64,000 nucleotides of DNA from Promerops cafer (lineage: Eukaryota; Chordata; Aves; Passeriformes; Nectariniidae), in contig VZSE01008388.1 of NCBI GenBank assembly GCA_013398275.1, positions 1,508,854 through 1,572,853 of the forward strand. Reading direction: 5' to 3'. This document shows, one piece after another, positions 24,101 through 35,500 of the stretch; position 1 is the stretch's first letter; each line of letters begins with the position of its first letter. A model generated the notes under the pieces. It had not been told where the DNA came from. It was given only the letters and a program-made list of their open reading frames with translations, and made no database searches. The translations under genes were made by a program, and so were the position numbers.

Positions 24101-27100
24101 GATATGGGGATTTAATTATGTTGAACTTGATTTACTCTACATCCTCTGTGAATTTATCCAACAAAAAGATGTCTAAATCCAGATATAGCTCCTAAGGGCA
24201 TTAAAAACCCTGCTTTCCCTCTTACCTTTCCCAGTTGTCATGCTCCAGGCATTTCTTTTTGTTCTGCGTAAATGCTTTGGGGCAGAGGGTTCTTCTGTGC
24301 AGGTGAACATAAATAAACGAGCTATCACATGTACCCAGGTTGTTAGATGCTTCCAGTATGTTGCGAGGCATTAACAAATTAGATAATCCCTAAAGGTTTT
24401 CACCACCCAGCAAGGCAAGGCATAGTCCTATTCTTGACAGACTTGCTTCTCAGAGGACTGGTCCTAAATCAAAGACAATGAGAGTTCCTCATTGCATTAT
24501 CATTTTGTCAGAGAAAATTTATGGAAAGTTTATGGTGTGTCATCATCCCCTTCCCCACAAACCAGTGTGTAAAGCTGCAGCAAGTACCACCAGTATTTGG
24601 AGGAAAGACTTGTAGATCATTTATACAAATTCAAGCTGAAGAACCATGTGCTGGGAGCAGTCATTCAAAGGAGAAATTGAGAGTTACTTGTCACTATTAC
24701 ATTCAGACCTACTTGCCTGCGACTTGTTGATCAACACTCCTATGCATGGTCATGCTACTGTCACTAGCATATGCTGAAAACTTTTAGAGGCAAAGTTCAA
24801 GAAACTGAAAGCTTGTCCTTTGACAGCAAATGGCTGTAGTGCTTCAGTCACTGGATGATCTCCTTGTAGTGAGTGTTCCTCATCTGGGTTTCCATGCTAC
24901 CCAAGTGGTGAAATTTCTTAAGAACACACAGATCCCCTCAGTCAGGATTTGTAATTCCAGTGGCTGAACCATAACAGGCATTTTTACTCCAGGCATGAAA
25001 AAGATCCAGGCCAGTTTGTGTCTGTATGGGTGGCACTGGAGAGACTAGATGGGAGATTGGGGTTGCCTTGTATGTGAAACCACTGCTTGTGAAGGTATTA
25101 GCTCATGTTGTACCTAGGACTTGCGTAGAGAATGTCACAGTGCAAGGAAGGTGAAAAGATGGCACACACCTGTATTGACTATTCAATATTAAGCAGTCCT
25201 CTGCTTTACTGCAACCCCAGTTGTTTGTCTTTAGTGAAAATGTGGAGAGTGAGTCAGAAGTTAAGTTCTTCAAAGCAGAAATCTCCCAAAAAAAGGCTGT
25301 GAATGTCTGTTTTGTACTTCTGTCCAGCAGCTTGAGTTAGTCTGTCAGAAACAAGGTAGGTATTCTTGCTGCTCACTGAGTTCCACATTTGCACATGACT
25401 GAAGAGGGTACTTTGAAAGGTAACAGATAGAGATGACACAAGACTTGCACATTATAGTATAACAAACATATGGAACTTGCTACTGAAGGAGACAGAGGAA
25501 ACAGTGGTGTCCAAGAAACTTTTGAGAAGTACAGAAATACGAAGTGAAGAGTTAGGTAACAGGTGAGCAACACAACTCACAACACCTGGTTTTACAGGGT
25601 TTTGAATTGTATTGTTCCTTTCTGATTCTGCAGCCACCACATAAACGTTTCCCCTCAACTTCCCTCCTTCCTTCAGCTACTGTAGTTTGCCATGAACTGC
25701 ACATGAGACAACATCTACTGTAAGGGAGCACGCAAGAGTCCAAGGCTGCACAAACGTGTATTGCCCAGCTAGCTGCTGCCTTGTGGCTGCCAGGCAGGCC
25801 TGACAGCCTGTGCTTCCTTGCAGCTGCTGGCAGACCAAAGCTCCAGGAGCTGCAGTCAGCCCTTGGGCCACATCCCAGGGAGACCTGCTGTAGGAACCTG
25901 GGGTGTTAAAGCCCTTCAGCCCTTTGTCGGATGTGACTAAAATTGGCCAAGAGTCACAAGTGAGTGGGAGCAGGAGGACACGCAGCTGACAGCAATCACA
26001 GAAGCCCTTCCCGAGGCTATCCGTGACATGAGTAAGCATGAATCATAGCATAAATTGATGAGCCTAAAATTAATGAGCCTAAAATTATCTACAAAGATGA
26101 ATACTGCCTAAATGGCCCAACACATTATGTGCTTTCTGCTTATTCTGGAATTGGCAGATTTTGGCTTTGGGTACACATAGGCTGACTGCTTCATTCCAGG
26201 CCAGTGGTACCCTGACAGTTCCAACCACCTTTTTTCAATTTGGGCCTGCTCCTTTTTCTTTTAGATGGAGATTCAGCAGGACCCTTCTTCCCTACATTGT
26301 AGCCTCTAGGTATTACTGATTTGGTGCTGAAGCTGGTATTTTCTTCTCCTGGCAGCTCCTTGCCCTCCAGCATTGAATCCAAGCTGATGCTCCAGCCCCC
26401 TCCCTCTGGCACAATTCCCAAGCTGTCATGTCAGATGCAAAATAAATACTCAGAGGCTCTGAGCTCCTTGCATCCAGAAGAAACTGCATTTTCACACTGG
26501 CTCTGAACCTCTTCTGTAGAGCCAAAACATAATTAATGTGGAAACTAATCCCTTTGCCCCTACCACGCACATCCTCTTCAACCGTGGAGCCAAGAAAGAC
26601 TGAAGAGAATTAACCTTTTCCATATATTTCTCAGATAGGAAATACCCTACTTTTCATTTTCTCATTTTTTTCCAGTTGCTGCATCAGAGAAAGCAGTCTT
26701 CCCTGAAGGAGGAAAGCACCTTCTTTCTCTTCCCACTACTGATGTTAGAAGTTTATTTTAAGGACAAATTTCATACCTATGCAGGATTGCTATAGCTCAT
26801 CTTGGCTCTCTATAGCTATTAGCTACACCAAGTAGGTGGCAGAGCTTGTTGGAGTAACTGCTGCCCACTCAGAAACAGCCAAGAATAGCTGCAGCCTCTC
26901 CTGGGGATCAGCTATACCGGTCTGCAGCTTGAGGGTCCCTTCCTGTGACGCATATGACATTACCACCATAGCCATGGGAATATGCTACTATGTGAACCCA
27001 GACAGACCTCTGGAAAGGAGGGCAGCCTGTGGTGCTGAACTGACAAAAGGAAAACAGGGCATCGAGGTTTATGTTCTCCCCAGCTTCCCTCCTTTCAGGT

Positions 27101-27398
27101 GTCACAAACTCCAGTGCAGCCTTGCGCCCTGTTAACTGGTCAGGCAGAACCCACGGCAGCCCTTCTCTCAGCTTAGGATGACTTGCTGCAGGAACTTTCT
27201 CTTTTCCAGTGATTTACTTGCACATATTCTCACACAGGCTCCTGGAGTATCCAGCTGGAGAAGGGAGCCACCGTGGTGGTGTTGCGGAGCCTGCTGTGGC
27301 TGGGACTGACATTCTACCATGTCCCAACAACCAAGCAATTTGGCTACGTCTACTTTGGCACTGGTGAGAAGAATCTCGATCTGCCCTTCATGCTGTGA
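8995..27398 (+). CDS. RSPH9: Radial spoke head protein 9 (RSPH9), five exons
   Basis: RSPH9 is a structural protein of the radial spoke head in motile cilia and flagella, where spokes transmit signals between the central pair and the outer doublets; human loss causes primary ciliary dyskinesia. Coding exons are 8995-9148, 9325-9487, 10189-10318, 10873-11019 and 27238-27398, all with GT/AG borders and compatible phases. Recognisable stretches are RDYRFERVWFWG (exon 1), VKGRFQGDPSFEY (exon 2), VPRGAFVKTPLG (exon 3), LSLAEAKKLSSYFHF (exon 4) and the end GTGEKNLDLPFML (exon 5). The Lys matching human Lys268, deleted in a known patient allele, is kept. I count 250 visible residues. Human has 276, and the 26-residue shortfall falls at one N at 9020. 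The start is chosen because MEALSLP resembles the human N-terminus and the next conserved block follows the gap. No internal stop is seen. Confidence 0.95.
9325..9487 (+). CDS. RSPH9: RSPH9 exon 2
   Basis: The acceptor is GTTGGCAG before CTTGAAC, and the first base completes the Ser codon split with exon 1. It encodes LNCLDWSLL, then VKGRFQGDPSFEY, and ends ESGKE before donor GTAAAT. That donor is chosen over a stronger-looking GTAAGG eight bases upstream because only it stays in frame with exon 3. Confidence 0.9.
9608..9736 (+). mobile_element. TguSINE1-like SINE (tRNA-Ile head, CR1 tail)
   Basis: The 5' part resembles the 3' half of a tRNA-Ile gene ('ttggttaga', then 'taataccaaggttgt' and a degraded T-arm). 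It runs into 'ttcacttaagagttggat' and the CR1-type tail 'gggtcccttccaattcag' with 'aatattctgt'. The same layout occurs inverted at 27,600. It lies inside RSPH9 intron 2. The family name rests on my memory of the passerine SINE consensus. Confidence 0.75.
10189..10318 (+). CDS. RSPH9: RSPH9 exon 3
   Basis: It has a pyrimidine-rich acceptor (TTTTTCTTTGAAG) and starts in phase 0 as PVIKEEARL. It continues as IEQIDRAVGIVPRG and FVKTPLG, and ends HFEG with one base of the Gly codon before donor GTAAAT. It matches the conserved middle of RSPH9. Confidence 0.93.
10418..10433 (+). repeat. Poly-C mononucleotide run (16 C)
   Basis: Sixteen consecutive C occur in RSPH9 intron 3, about 100 bases after the exon 3 donor. 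Such runs are length-variable and error-prone in sequencing. The - strand is a G16 run that could form a quadruplex. Confidence 0.95.
10873..11019 (+). CDS. RSPH9: RSPH9 exon 4
   Basis: Its acceptor is GTTTGCAG and the exon completes the split Gly codon. It then reads LSLAEAKKLSSYFHF, NKTLLEKADLDPS and DSLEHDIPR. It ends with one base of a Gly codon before donor GTAAAA. It is the best conserved exon of the gene, nearly identical to the human sequence. Confidence 0.96.
15290..15900 (+). mobile_element. Ancient, degraded CR1/L3-like LINE remnant
   Basis: Text such as 'ttgcagaaaagagtcacaa', 'cttgaggaaaagcctgtgg' and 'gcataacaggaatctgcag' resembles the 3' part of old amniote CR1/L3 elements in sense orientation. 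There is no open frame. Identification is by general resemblance only and the borders are approximate. Confidence 0.45.
20212..20236 (+). repeat. (TTTTG)n microsatellite
   Basis: Four or more TTTTG units occur in tandem, ending in TTTTATC, within RSPH9 intron 4. It is a simple pentanucleotide repeat. Confidence 0.95.
22397..22489. repeat. Perfect 40-bp inverted repeat with 13-nt spacer
   Basis: The left arm 22397-22436 starts ACTTAAATACTGATTT. The right arm 22450-22489 is its exact reverse complement and ends AAATCAGTATTTAAGT. The spacer 22437-22449 is CTTGATTTAGAGA. There are no mismatches, and pairing stops at once on both sides. Transcribed with RSPH9 it could fold into a 40-bp hairpin. 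No terminal direct repeats or transposon motifs are visible. Confidence 0.97.
25430..25565 (+). mobile_element. Ancient CR1/L3-like 3' remnant
   Basis: The segment 'taacaaacatatggaactt' followed by 'tgctactgaaggagacag' and 'tccaagaaacttttgagaa' resembles the conserved 3' region of old CR1/L3 LINEs in sense orientation. It is short, diverged and without coding capacity. Confidence 0.45.
27238..27398 (+). CDS. RSPH9: RSPH9 exon 5 (terminal)
   Basis: It has the acceptor TTCTCACACAG. It completes Gly and reads SWSIQLEKG, VVVLRSLLWLGLTFYHVP, FGYVYFGTGEKN and LDLPFML, then stop TGA at 27396-27398. This is the conserved C-terminal exon; length and end residue match the human protein. Confidence 0.96.
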
Positions 27399-27479
27399 CT
27401 CTTCTGCCTGGGAGAAGGACTCAAGAACTAGAAAAGATCTAGATTTTATACTTAGGAAATTTTGTTTACTGCTTGTTCT

Positions 27480-27485
27480 AATAAA
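27480..27485 (+). terminator. AATAAA poly(A) signal of RSPH9
   Basis: A canonical AATAAA lies 81 bases after the RSPH9 stop codon. This implies a short 3' UTR ending near 27,500. No other canonical signal is as well placed. Confidence 0.75.
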
Positions 27486-29423
27486 AATGTGAAACCTCTG
27501 CACTTTGAGCAGGATTCTTTTGTGCCTGGACACTGGCCCTGATTCTTTTCCTAGGACTTCATTGTATGCAATCCTCCCTCAATTCCAGATTGAATTCAGA
27601 GAATCACAGAATATTCTGAGTTGGAAGGGACCCACAAGGCTCATTAAGTCCAGCTCTTAAGTGAATGGTGCATACGGGGATTGAACACAACCTTGGCATT
27701 ATTAGCACCAAGCTCTCCCTGTAATGTGTCACTGCGGATCCTTTAGATAGGAAGAAATGGCATTTTCTTCCCTGACAGGCAAGCTCTAGGTCAGAAATCA
27801 AACCTAGGCCATCTGTCTGATTACAAAAGTACCTTGCTTACACAAGAACTAATTTGGAAACATGAATGAATACCTGCTGTCATCTATGAATGATAAAAGC
27901 AGAGGGAGTCAGAGTAGGAAGCTGATGTATACTGTAAGAGATCTGTACTAAACCCTGAACTCCAGAAAAACATATTGAAGAGAGTATTTTGCTTTTCAGA
28001 TGTTAAGATTTCACCAAAATAAGAGTGAAGAGCTCATGTCACTAAACTGTAGGAAAAAAATAGCTGTGGGCATCACCTGGTCTTGAAAAACGTGCTTATT
28101 TAGGTTCATCTCAAGACAATGGTTTAATCCAGTGACTTTTCCATTAGCAAAGCTCACTGAGCAGAGCTACCTGGGCTAGAAGACAGAGTAACTTCTGTAT
28201 GTATGAGAATAAAGAAAAATATTTTCCTTTCTGAAGGGCTGTAGCTTTCGAAGCTTTATAAAACAGATACAGTCAGCCAGAGATTTTATCTCAGTACGGT
28301 TGATGAAGTCTTGGCTCTGTCTCCCAAAGCAAAAGGTCTTGGCCAGCTCAAGGGGCTGAATCTAGGGCTTTCATTTCACAAAATAAGGCTAAAGAGAACC
28401 ATTTAAATCTAATTTGATTTCCTGGATAATACAGGTTTATCCTTACCTTTTGTTCCTGCCCATGCTGATGGTATTAGCAGATGACTCTGATAAAAGCAAT
28501 ACAGGGTTAAGTGGGATAGTAGTGCATAAAAATTTTGTATTGATTTGTAGCCCCCAGATAAACACCAAAGAAATGGAGCCAAAACGATAATGACCATGAT
28601 AAATTTAATGAGCCTTTCATAGCAGGCCCATAATTAGCAATGGTCAGTAGGTGGAAGATCTGTATGTGTACTACACAGGGAGAGAAATGGTGCGACCTTT
28701 TAGTTACAGGATGGATAATCAGTTCCGAACTATCCCAGGAAGCAACCATATCACTGACCTGGAAGATTTATGAAAAATTTATTTGCCAGGGGGAAAAAAA
28801 ACCAGGTGGTCATCAAGGATGTCAACACTGTGTATTTGCCAGATTCAGGAGTGAAGCACAAGCCAGGAATTTTTAAGGGGACATGTAAGACACACACCTG
28901 TTTGCCACTGCCACAGGTGTTCTGCTGAGAATTATGGATAGTACAGATGATAATAATAAAAAAAATTCATTTCAGTAGTCATTAACAATTTCTGTTACTG
29001 CTAAGAAAATACAGTGCTGCAGAGAAATTTTTCTTCTATCTGTGTCACAGGTACAAAAGCCCAAATGAGGCAAATTGAGTTGAAACACACGTTAATGAGG
29101 ACACACCACTCACTGCTGGGAAAAGAAGGAAACATCCTTTTCCAAACCGATTTGTGGAACATAAAGAAACAAAAGCCTACAGAGCCTTTCTGGTTTTGAG
29201 GTAGAAGTCTTTGACCCTTGCTTTCGTCAAATCATCCTGCACACTGAACTTAGCTTTGATGGCTCTTGTATTCTCCTAGAGGAAAATATCACACAGCTGG
29301 ACACAATATAGAGTACTAAAGACAATTTTGGAACAAGAAAATTGGAGATATTGACAAACTTGAAAAAAAAACCCAGCAGAACAGTGGAAAACATGTGCTT
29401 ACTGACTATGCTAGTTCTGGCCA
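27486..29423. other. Convergent intergenic stretch between RSPH9 and MRPS18A
   Basis: About 1.9 kb separates the RSPH9 poly(A) signal from the MRPS18A stop codon. It holds one inverted SINE and the undefined 3' UTR of MRPS18A. A possible - strand AATAAA lies at 28778-28783, about 640 bases beyond that stop. No gene is seen. Confidence 0.7.
27600..27722 (-). mobile_element. TguSINE1-like SINE, inverted copy
   Basis: Read on the - strand it gives 'gcttggtgctaataatgcc', a tRNA-Ile-like anticodon region, then 'aaggttgtgttcaatcccc', 'ttcacttaagagctgg' and the CR1 tail ending 'aatattctgtgattctc'. It is better preserved than the + copy at 9,608 and supports a passerine host. Confidence 0.8.
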
Positions 29424-29568
29424 CTAGTGGTTTAAACAGAGAGGCTTTTGTGTGTATTTGACATTATCCTTCAGCAAAGGGTGTCCAACTGGAAAGGGCT
29501 TTTTGCACCACTTAGGGCCCCTCTTCCAAATGGGCTTTGCAGATCTGATGGGCCAGCGGGTCAGGTAC
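29424..29568 (-). CDS. MRPS18A: MRPS18A exon 6 (terminal)
   Basis: It has the acceptor GTTTTGACAG. The first base completes an Arg codon, then it reads YLTRWPIRSAKPIWKRGPKW, FPVGHPLLKDNVKY and ends LCLNH with stop TAG. The basic C-terminal tail is typical of mL66. Confidence 0.95.
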
Positions 29569-32500
29569 CTGTCAAAACAACACAAACACATTTCAGTTTG
29601 AGACTGATCAGTGAGAAAGTGTTCCAACTGAAGCAGAAGCAAGGCACTATAGCCTTTGCCTCCCTAACATCCCTCTTTATAAAAGGAATAACCATGAGCA
29701 GAGCTCCCTCAATTCAGAATGGACCACTGGAAAGGAGTTTTTGTTTGTTTTGGAATTTCTAAGCTCACCTTTCTACTGAACCCACTGGCACCTGCTTGAC
29801 TTCCAGTTTCACAAAACAAATCAGGTATAGTCTCCAGGCTGCTGGCAAGTTGTCCACCTGCAGCTAAACTGGAGTGCCAAATCCCTTCATTGTAACTACA
29901 TCCAAGACTGAATGCATCCAGCCTCCAAGGGAAGTGTTATTTCAACAGCTGGTCTCAATAAGGTAAACTAATTACAAAGGCTAAATTCTGTGAGAAAGCT
30001 TCTAAAAACGAATACATTTACTTTGGGGGGATAATTAGTTATTACTTCTGCATGCAATGGGTTTCTGGCCTAGTCTTGTCTTTTCATATGTCCAAATTTG
30101 CTCTAGTCTTCTCTGTATAATACTACTGCAGCTTGCTAGTGCAGGAAGTCAGCACCTACAGTGTGAGAGGTATTAAAATGGAATTATCATCGCAACCTCA
30201 AATCTCTGTGAAGAGCAGTGTCTGGCAAATATCCTCTGCTTTTTACCATTTGAAGTTTTAGACTTGGCTTTGCAAACAGGCAGGGGATTTCAGATCCAGA
30301 ATCAGTTACTGGAAATCTTACCCCGTGGCTGGGTGGCCTGGAGTTTTGTTAGGCTTTAAATCTTTTGCTACCAGTAGAGAGGGGAATAGAGGTCCTTAGA
30401 GAAAGAGGAGTCTTTTCAGACAATAAAGATCCAAAGTAAAACCTTAGCATAATCTGCACAAACAATGCTCCAACAAATTAGAATTTGGAACAGGCTGATA
30501 AACTTTGTCCGGCGATGTTTGCATGCCTCTGTTGAGTAATCCCATGGTCTTAATGTAACCTCAATCACTCATCCTCCCCACAAAAAGCTTTGTTACCTTT
30601 TATTTGCATCATGCAAATTTGAGATATTAAGAACACTGGACAGAGACCATGTAATACATTTGATGGAAGGCATTTGGCACATTCCTGAGAACTACAAAGA
30701 AAGCCTGCTATGCCAGGCAGCTACAGACTGCAGAACAGCAGCCCATTTAGCACTTTTCTTCCACAGTACTTCCTAACAGCACAAACTGAAAAATGAATCA
30801 CATGTGGAGCTTTCTGCCTCTGAAATAAAGCCACTTTCAAAATGCTTTGCTTTGAGTTTATGACAGTTAAAACACCTGGAAGCACCAGCAGGAGGGGTCT
30901 GGGTGACGACACATAGCAAGATCCAGCCACTTGTTTTCCTGTATGTGCATTAAACACGTCCCTTCTGACCTGTGATGCTATGCTAGTGCATTAGTGGAAT
31001 CCCTTACATAACAGCATCGGGACAGGAAGTAGGAGAGACTTTCCTGTCTCTAATTTCACATGCAAGGGGAGTTCAGAGAGACCAAACGCAGGTCCCCAGT
31101 TTGATATCTGGCAAAGGACCATGGCAAGGCAGCTCCTTTGGGAGAAGCTGCAGGGGTATTAGATGAGCACATGGGCTAGGTCCTCCTTTTCATATTGCTC
31201 TTGCTTCAAGGGGGGTGCCACAGCACAAATTTTGGTATTGCAAGACTACACTTACAGAAAAGGAGAGAAAAAAATCCCAAATTGTTTTAATGCATCAATG
31301 TGCCAAGTGCAATTCTGGTCACGTGTCCACACGATTACGGGAAAGTGCTCCTGTGATAATAAATGATCTCACTGGGAGAAAAGTGAATGTGTGAATGTGA
31401 GATACACATCAATGCTGTATGCAGGTTTAGACAGACAGTGGCTTTTTAAGAAATCACTCTGTTTCTGTGTGGGGGCTGGAAGTGCACACCCCAATTCTGC
31501 ATAGGAAGGAGGATTTAGTAATGGCCTGATTTTAAAGCTTTTGTTATTTCTCTTTTGAGCAGGTCTAATCCAGCCCTCTGGTCCAAGCTTTTGGCTTCCT
31601 TTGGGGACTGCAGGCTGGGGCTTTTCATTGTTAGCTGAAACAGACATTTGGACGCTTTCCCTTCCTGGAGCACATTTGCTTTTAGGGCTTTTAATACTTG
31701 CTTTGTCCCGAACTCAAACTTGTCCTATTTTGTTTGCTGCCTCCTTTTTTTTTTAACCTTGATTCAGCAGTGCAAAAGCCTGATGCCTGGGAGCAGTCAG
31801 TCTACAAAGTTCCTTCTCCTCTTTAACTAACTCCATTTCCTACTGATTTCACAGATTTGCGGGTTTTTCCTGTGACTAAAAACAATCCACAAAACTCACA
31901 CAGGAGAGCTTCAAAGCTCAGCACACAGGACTGTCCTGCAAACTCTGCCCCCCATGTAAGGTAGGGTACACACTTTTCTAGCCAAGTCTCCCTACTTTTC
32001 ATTGTATCCAACAAGGTTTGTCTTGGGGAGTTTTTATAATCACCTACAAACACACACTGGCGGAGTGTTTGAGTTTTCTCAAGTAGCTGAAGGTTGTCAA
32101 GACAGACCCTTCAGGTGGATGCCAAATGCAGCTGGTCCTCAGTGCCCTGTCACTTCAGTGTGCAGAGCTCCCACTCTAGGCAAAGGGGGACAAAACTGCC
32201 AGTCTTGGGAATTGTGACTCACCTCGGGGCTCTGCTTGCCCCCTTGAGTATGGTAGGGTCCTGAGCAAGAACAAGAATTCTTAGACTCCAAGTGCACAAA
32301 TGAGTAATTTGGATAAAGTGTGATAGGAACCCTGGTAGGATTTCCCTGATGGGAAAAGGCAAGATACAATCAGGATGGGAACTACTGTGGTTAATTCACC
32401 AACAGTCACTGTAATAGCCTAAAATCTCTGTAGCATGCGGAAGTCTGTTTTCATGGATTCTATTCAGTGGGCAGGCCTCCCCACTTGGAGGCTGCCGCTT

Positions 32501-35500
32501 TAGACCTAGGAGTAGGCACAAAGCTTCCATGTGCAGGCTAAGGGAAACGGGAAAACCACTTACACAGCTCAAGCAAAGGCCATGTTGGTACAGTTCAAGT
32601 CTGAACTTCTGAACCCTCACTGAATTTTTTCAATATGGCTTTTGTTTGGATTAAGAGCAGAAGGCAGAGGGCTACAGACTGCAGGAAGCACTCGATCAAA
32701 GTGCTGGCGAGACTGCCTCCTCCCTGCCACATCCCTTCCCATGACACCTCTTGGCTTTGCTCACCTGCAGCCGCTCTGGCTCTTCGCTTTTGAACACACA
32801 TGCTATGCACAACACAGTTTCCATGCAGATGAGAGGAACCACATGCTGCTGGAGTGAAATGCTGATAGTAGAGAAACCAGATTCTGCTCCCAGGGACGAG
32901 AGGTGTCCACAGAGCCTGAGAACTTTGTAATTCATGAGGAATTTGTAGGGAGCCTGCCTCTTGCTTAACACAGAGCAACTCCTCCAGTTCAGGTGATGAA
33001 GGAGGGATTGACTTGGATACTATCTGTGCCAAGTTATGCTCTTCCAGTAGGAAGCTGGAAATGGAGTGGTAGCTGAGCACTCAAAATCAAATACTCCATA
33101 ATCTTACAGTACCTCTTGCTGACAGACCACAGAGTCAGGGAACCTGTTATATCCCCCAGTCCTTTTGGATAGGGAACAACTTCACAGCGTTGCATTTTAA
33201 CCAATACTTTGGACCTGCCAGAAGAACATGAGTGCTATATTCATATTAAAAGAGCATCTAGATGCTGGCTTGAATTCAGGGACTGTTCTGGATAGACTGT
33301 TAGTCCACAATATCCATGCAAAAACCTCCATGCTGAAAACTGCTGAGCTATTCAGGTTTCCATTACTGAAAGGAAGACACCTGACCTACAGCTGAGCTTG
33401 ACTGTTTCCCAAATGGTTCTGGTGTGCAGTGGCCTGCACACACATGACTCTGGAGTATGGGAACAGTCTGTCACCCTACACAATGCTGGTGAAATCGCTT
33501 AGAACTTCCTCAGCCTCACAGGCTAGTGACAATATTTTGTTGCTGCAGCACTCAACTGGGACATGCCAGGCTGGAGCATGAACAAATGCAGAAATAACAG
33601 CAGGAAGTTTTGGAAGGGAGAATACAGGGTGAGGATGAGGGAACAATTCTTGGCTTCAAGACAAATCTGCTTGTGGAATGATCCCATGGAAAGAGTAAAA
33701 GTCCCAGACTGGGCCAAACATGAGGAAAATGAACTGTAGGGAGTAATTCTGCACTGACAGGGTAAACTTCATTTGTTTTCAATGTCCAGCTTCTGCAGAC
33801 AAATGATATGTAAGAGAAGGTGAGGACATGAGACTCAAGAGTTCATGGATGATGTGGGTTACTCCCATGGCCATTTCTTCAGAAGAACCATAGCTAGTAA
33901 AGCAGTTAAGTGGTAACATTCATGACATATCACTGTCAAAAACAAATCAGGCAGAAAGCAAAAAGGCAAAGAACTGAAGTCCAAGAAATGAGAAATATCA
34001 TGGCAAGTCTTACCTGGACAGTGTCCCAACTGCAGGGCATAGAAGAGGGAGATTTGGAATGCTCCCCAGTTGAATTCTGACCACAAGGTGTTCTTATACA
34101 TCTCCTACCACCCTCAGGACCACAAAGCTTAGCGTTTCACTTCCATGTTATGCCTTCTTCTACAGTTCCCAATCTCCTCCTCTGTGTTACATTACATCAT
34201 GGATGAATGTTCCATACTATGCTAGACAGCTGTATAACCAAGTACAAGGCAGGATCTGCAGGTCAGATGTTCTCAAAGCATTCTGCTCTTCTTGAATTCC
34301 AGTAGTGGAAACAGGATAAGGAGATGGAGTGAGTAGAGGAAGGCCAGCTGCCAAATGACCCAGTGCAAAGCAGAGAAACCCTTATCTCTTTGCAGAGAAA
34401 TCTGGGGCATGTAGAAGGGAATGTCCAAAGTTCGTACAATTGAGATAGTACAACTAGTTCAGAAAACAGAGCAGGAATTCTGCTTTTTGGAAAACATTGA
34501 ATAAGCACCAGAAGAGCACCTTCTTGAGAGGCAGAGGGGTTCAGCATGATAAATCCACACTTCACAACACTAAACCGATGGCATGTCAGCACCCCTGACC
34601 CTTGTTAAAACAAGGCAGTTTGCTGATAGTTCCATATGGTGGCATGATACCTTTTAATCCCAGCTAGGTGCTAGCCAGTGCATGCCAGACTCTTTGGATT
34701 TGAAGCAGGCTCCCTGTAATCAAAGTGACAGTGACATGGGCCAAACATTCTGGCCAAGACAGCCACAACTACACTAAAAATATAGCTGAGAAACAGCTTT
34801 TTTTAGTGCTTTCAAAAGTATACATTAATGCAGCTCCTCAGTTCTTTATATATTTCCTTAGTACCTTTGCCCAGGAGCCATAGAGTTCCTCCTGTGTAGC
34901 TGGCCTGTACATTGTCTAAGGGACACACCAGTTTTTCATCAGGCTCATTTGTCCCTCTTTTGGCAACAAATGAAGCTGCTCTCAAAAATACTGACACAGC
35001 CTTGGAAGAAACCTGGCCACAGGGAGCACCAACCAGAACTTTGTGAGACAGGAAAAAAATGAAAGGGATTGCTCATCCAAATGAAGTAATCTGCCAGACT
35101 TCAGCCAGGCCAGAGTTGCTGCTCTGAGTCTACATGCAGTAATTCAATGCTCAGGTCTTGTCATGGCAGAGGCACTGGGCTCTGACTTCCACTTCACACT
35201 GAAGCGATGAAATTTCCTTCAGTCTCAGGTGGTGTAAGTGGAATCATACCACCCAAGCCTAAGGCTATCTTAGGCTTTAGTCCTGTCATTCTAGCAGCTG
35301 ATGGTGTAGTATGTCAAGAGCTCTACCACGAGCAAAACATTCTTCAGCTCAGTGTAAGACAGCAGGCAGTTCCCAGACACTACAAATTCCCACAGAAGTG
35401 TGTGAGGTAACATCTGGAGTAGACAGTGACTTCTCTGAAGCCCTTCCTTTACAAAAGTAAAAACTTTCTCCATTCAGAGTAAAGAGAAAGACAGCAGATT

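Larger units (their letters stand above)
11020..27237 (+). other. RSPH9 intron 4 (about 16.2 kb)
   Basis: A very long last intron compared with the other three (176, 701 and 554 bp). No further exon, RNA gene or young LINE is recognised. It holds decayed CR1-like remnants near 15.29-15.9 kb and 25.43-25.56 kb, a perfect inverted repeat at 22.4 kb, a (TTTTG)n microsatellite at 20.2 kb, and CpG-bearing or motif-rich blocks near 13.9, 16.9 and 19.8 kb that look like candidate conserved elements. Confidence 0.9.

Noticed and set aside
26050..26088. Short tandem duplication of ATGAGCCTAAAATTA
   Set aside because: Two imperfect copies only; ordinary slippage-scale duplication with no further structure.
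32595..33080. 161-codon - strand open frame in MRPS18A intron 5
   Set aside because: No recognisable motif, no CpG island and no splice context. It is compatible with chance in about 30 kb of intron.
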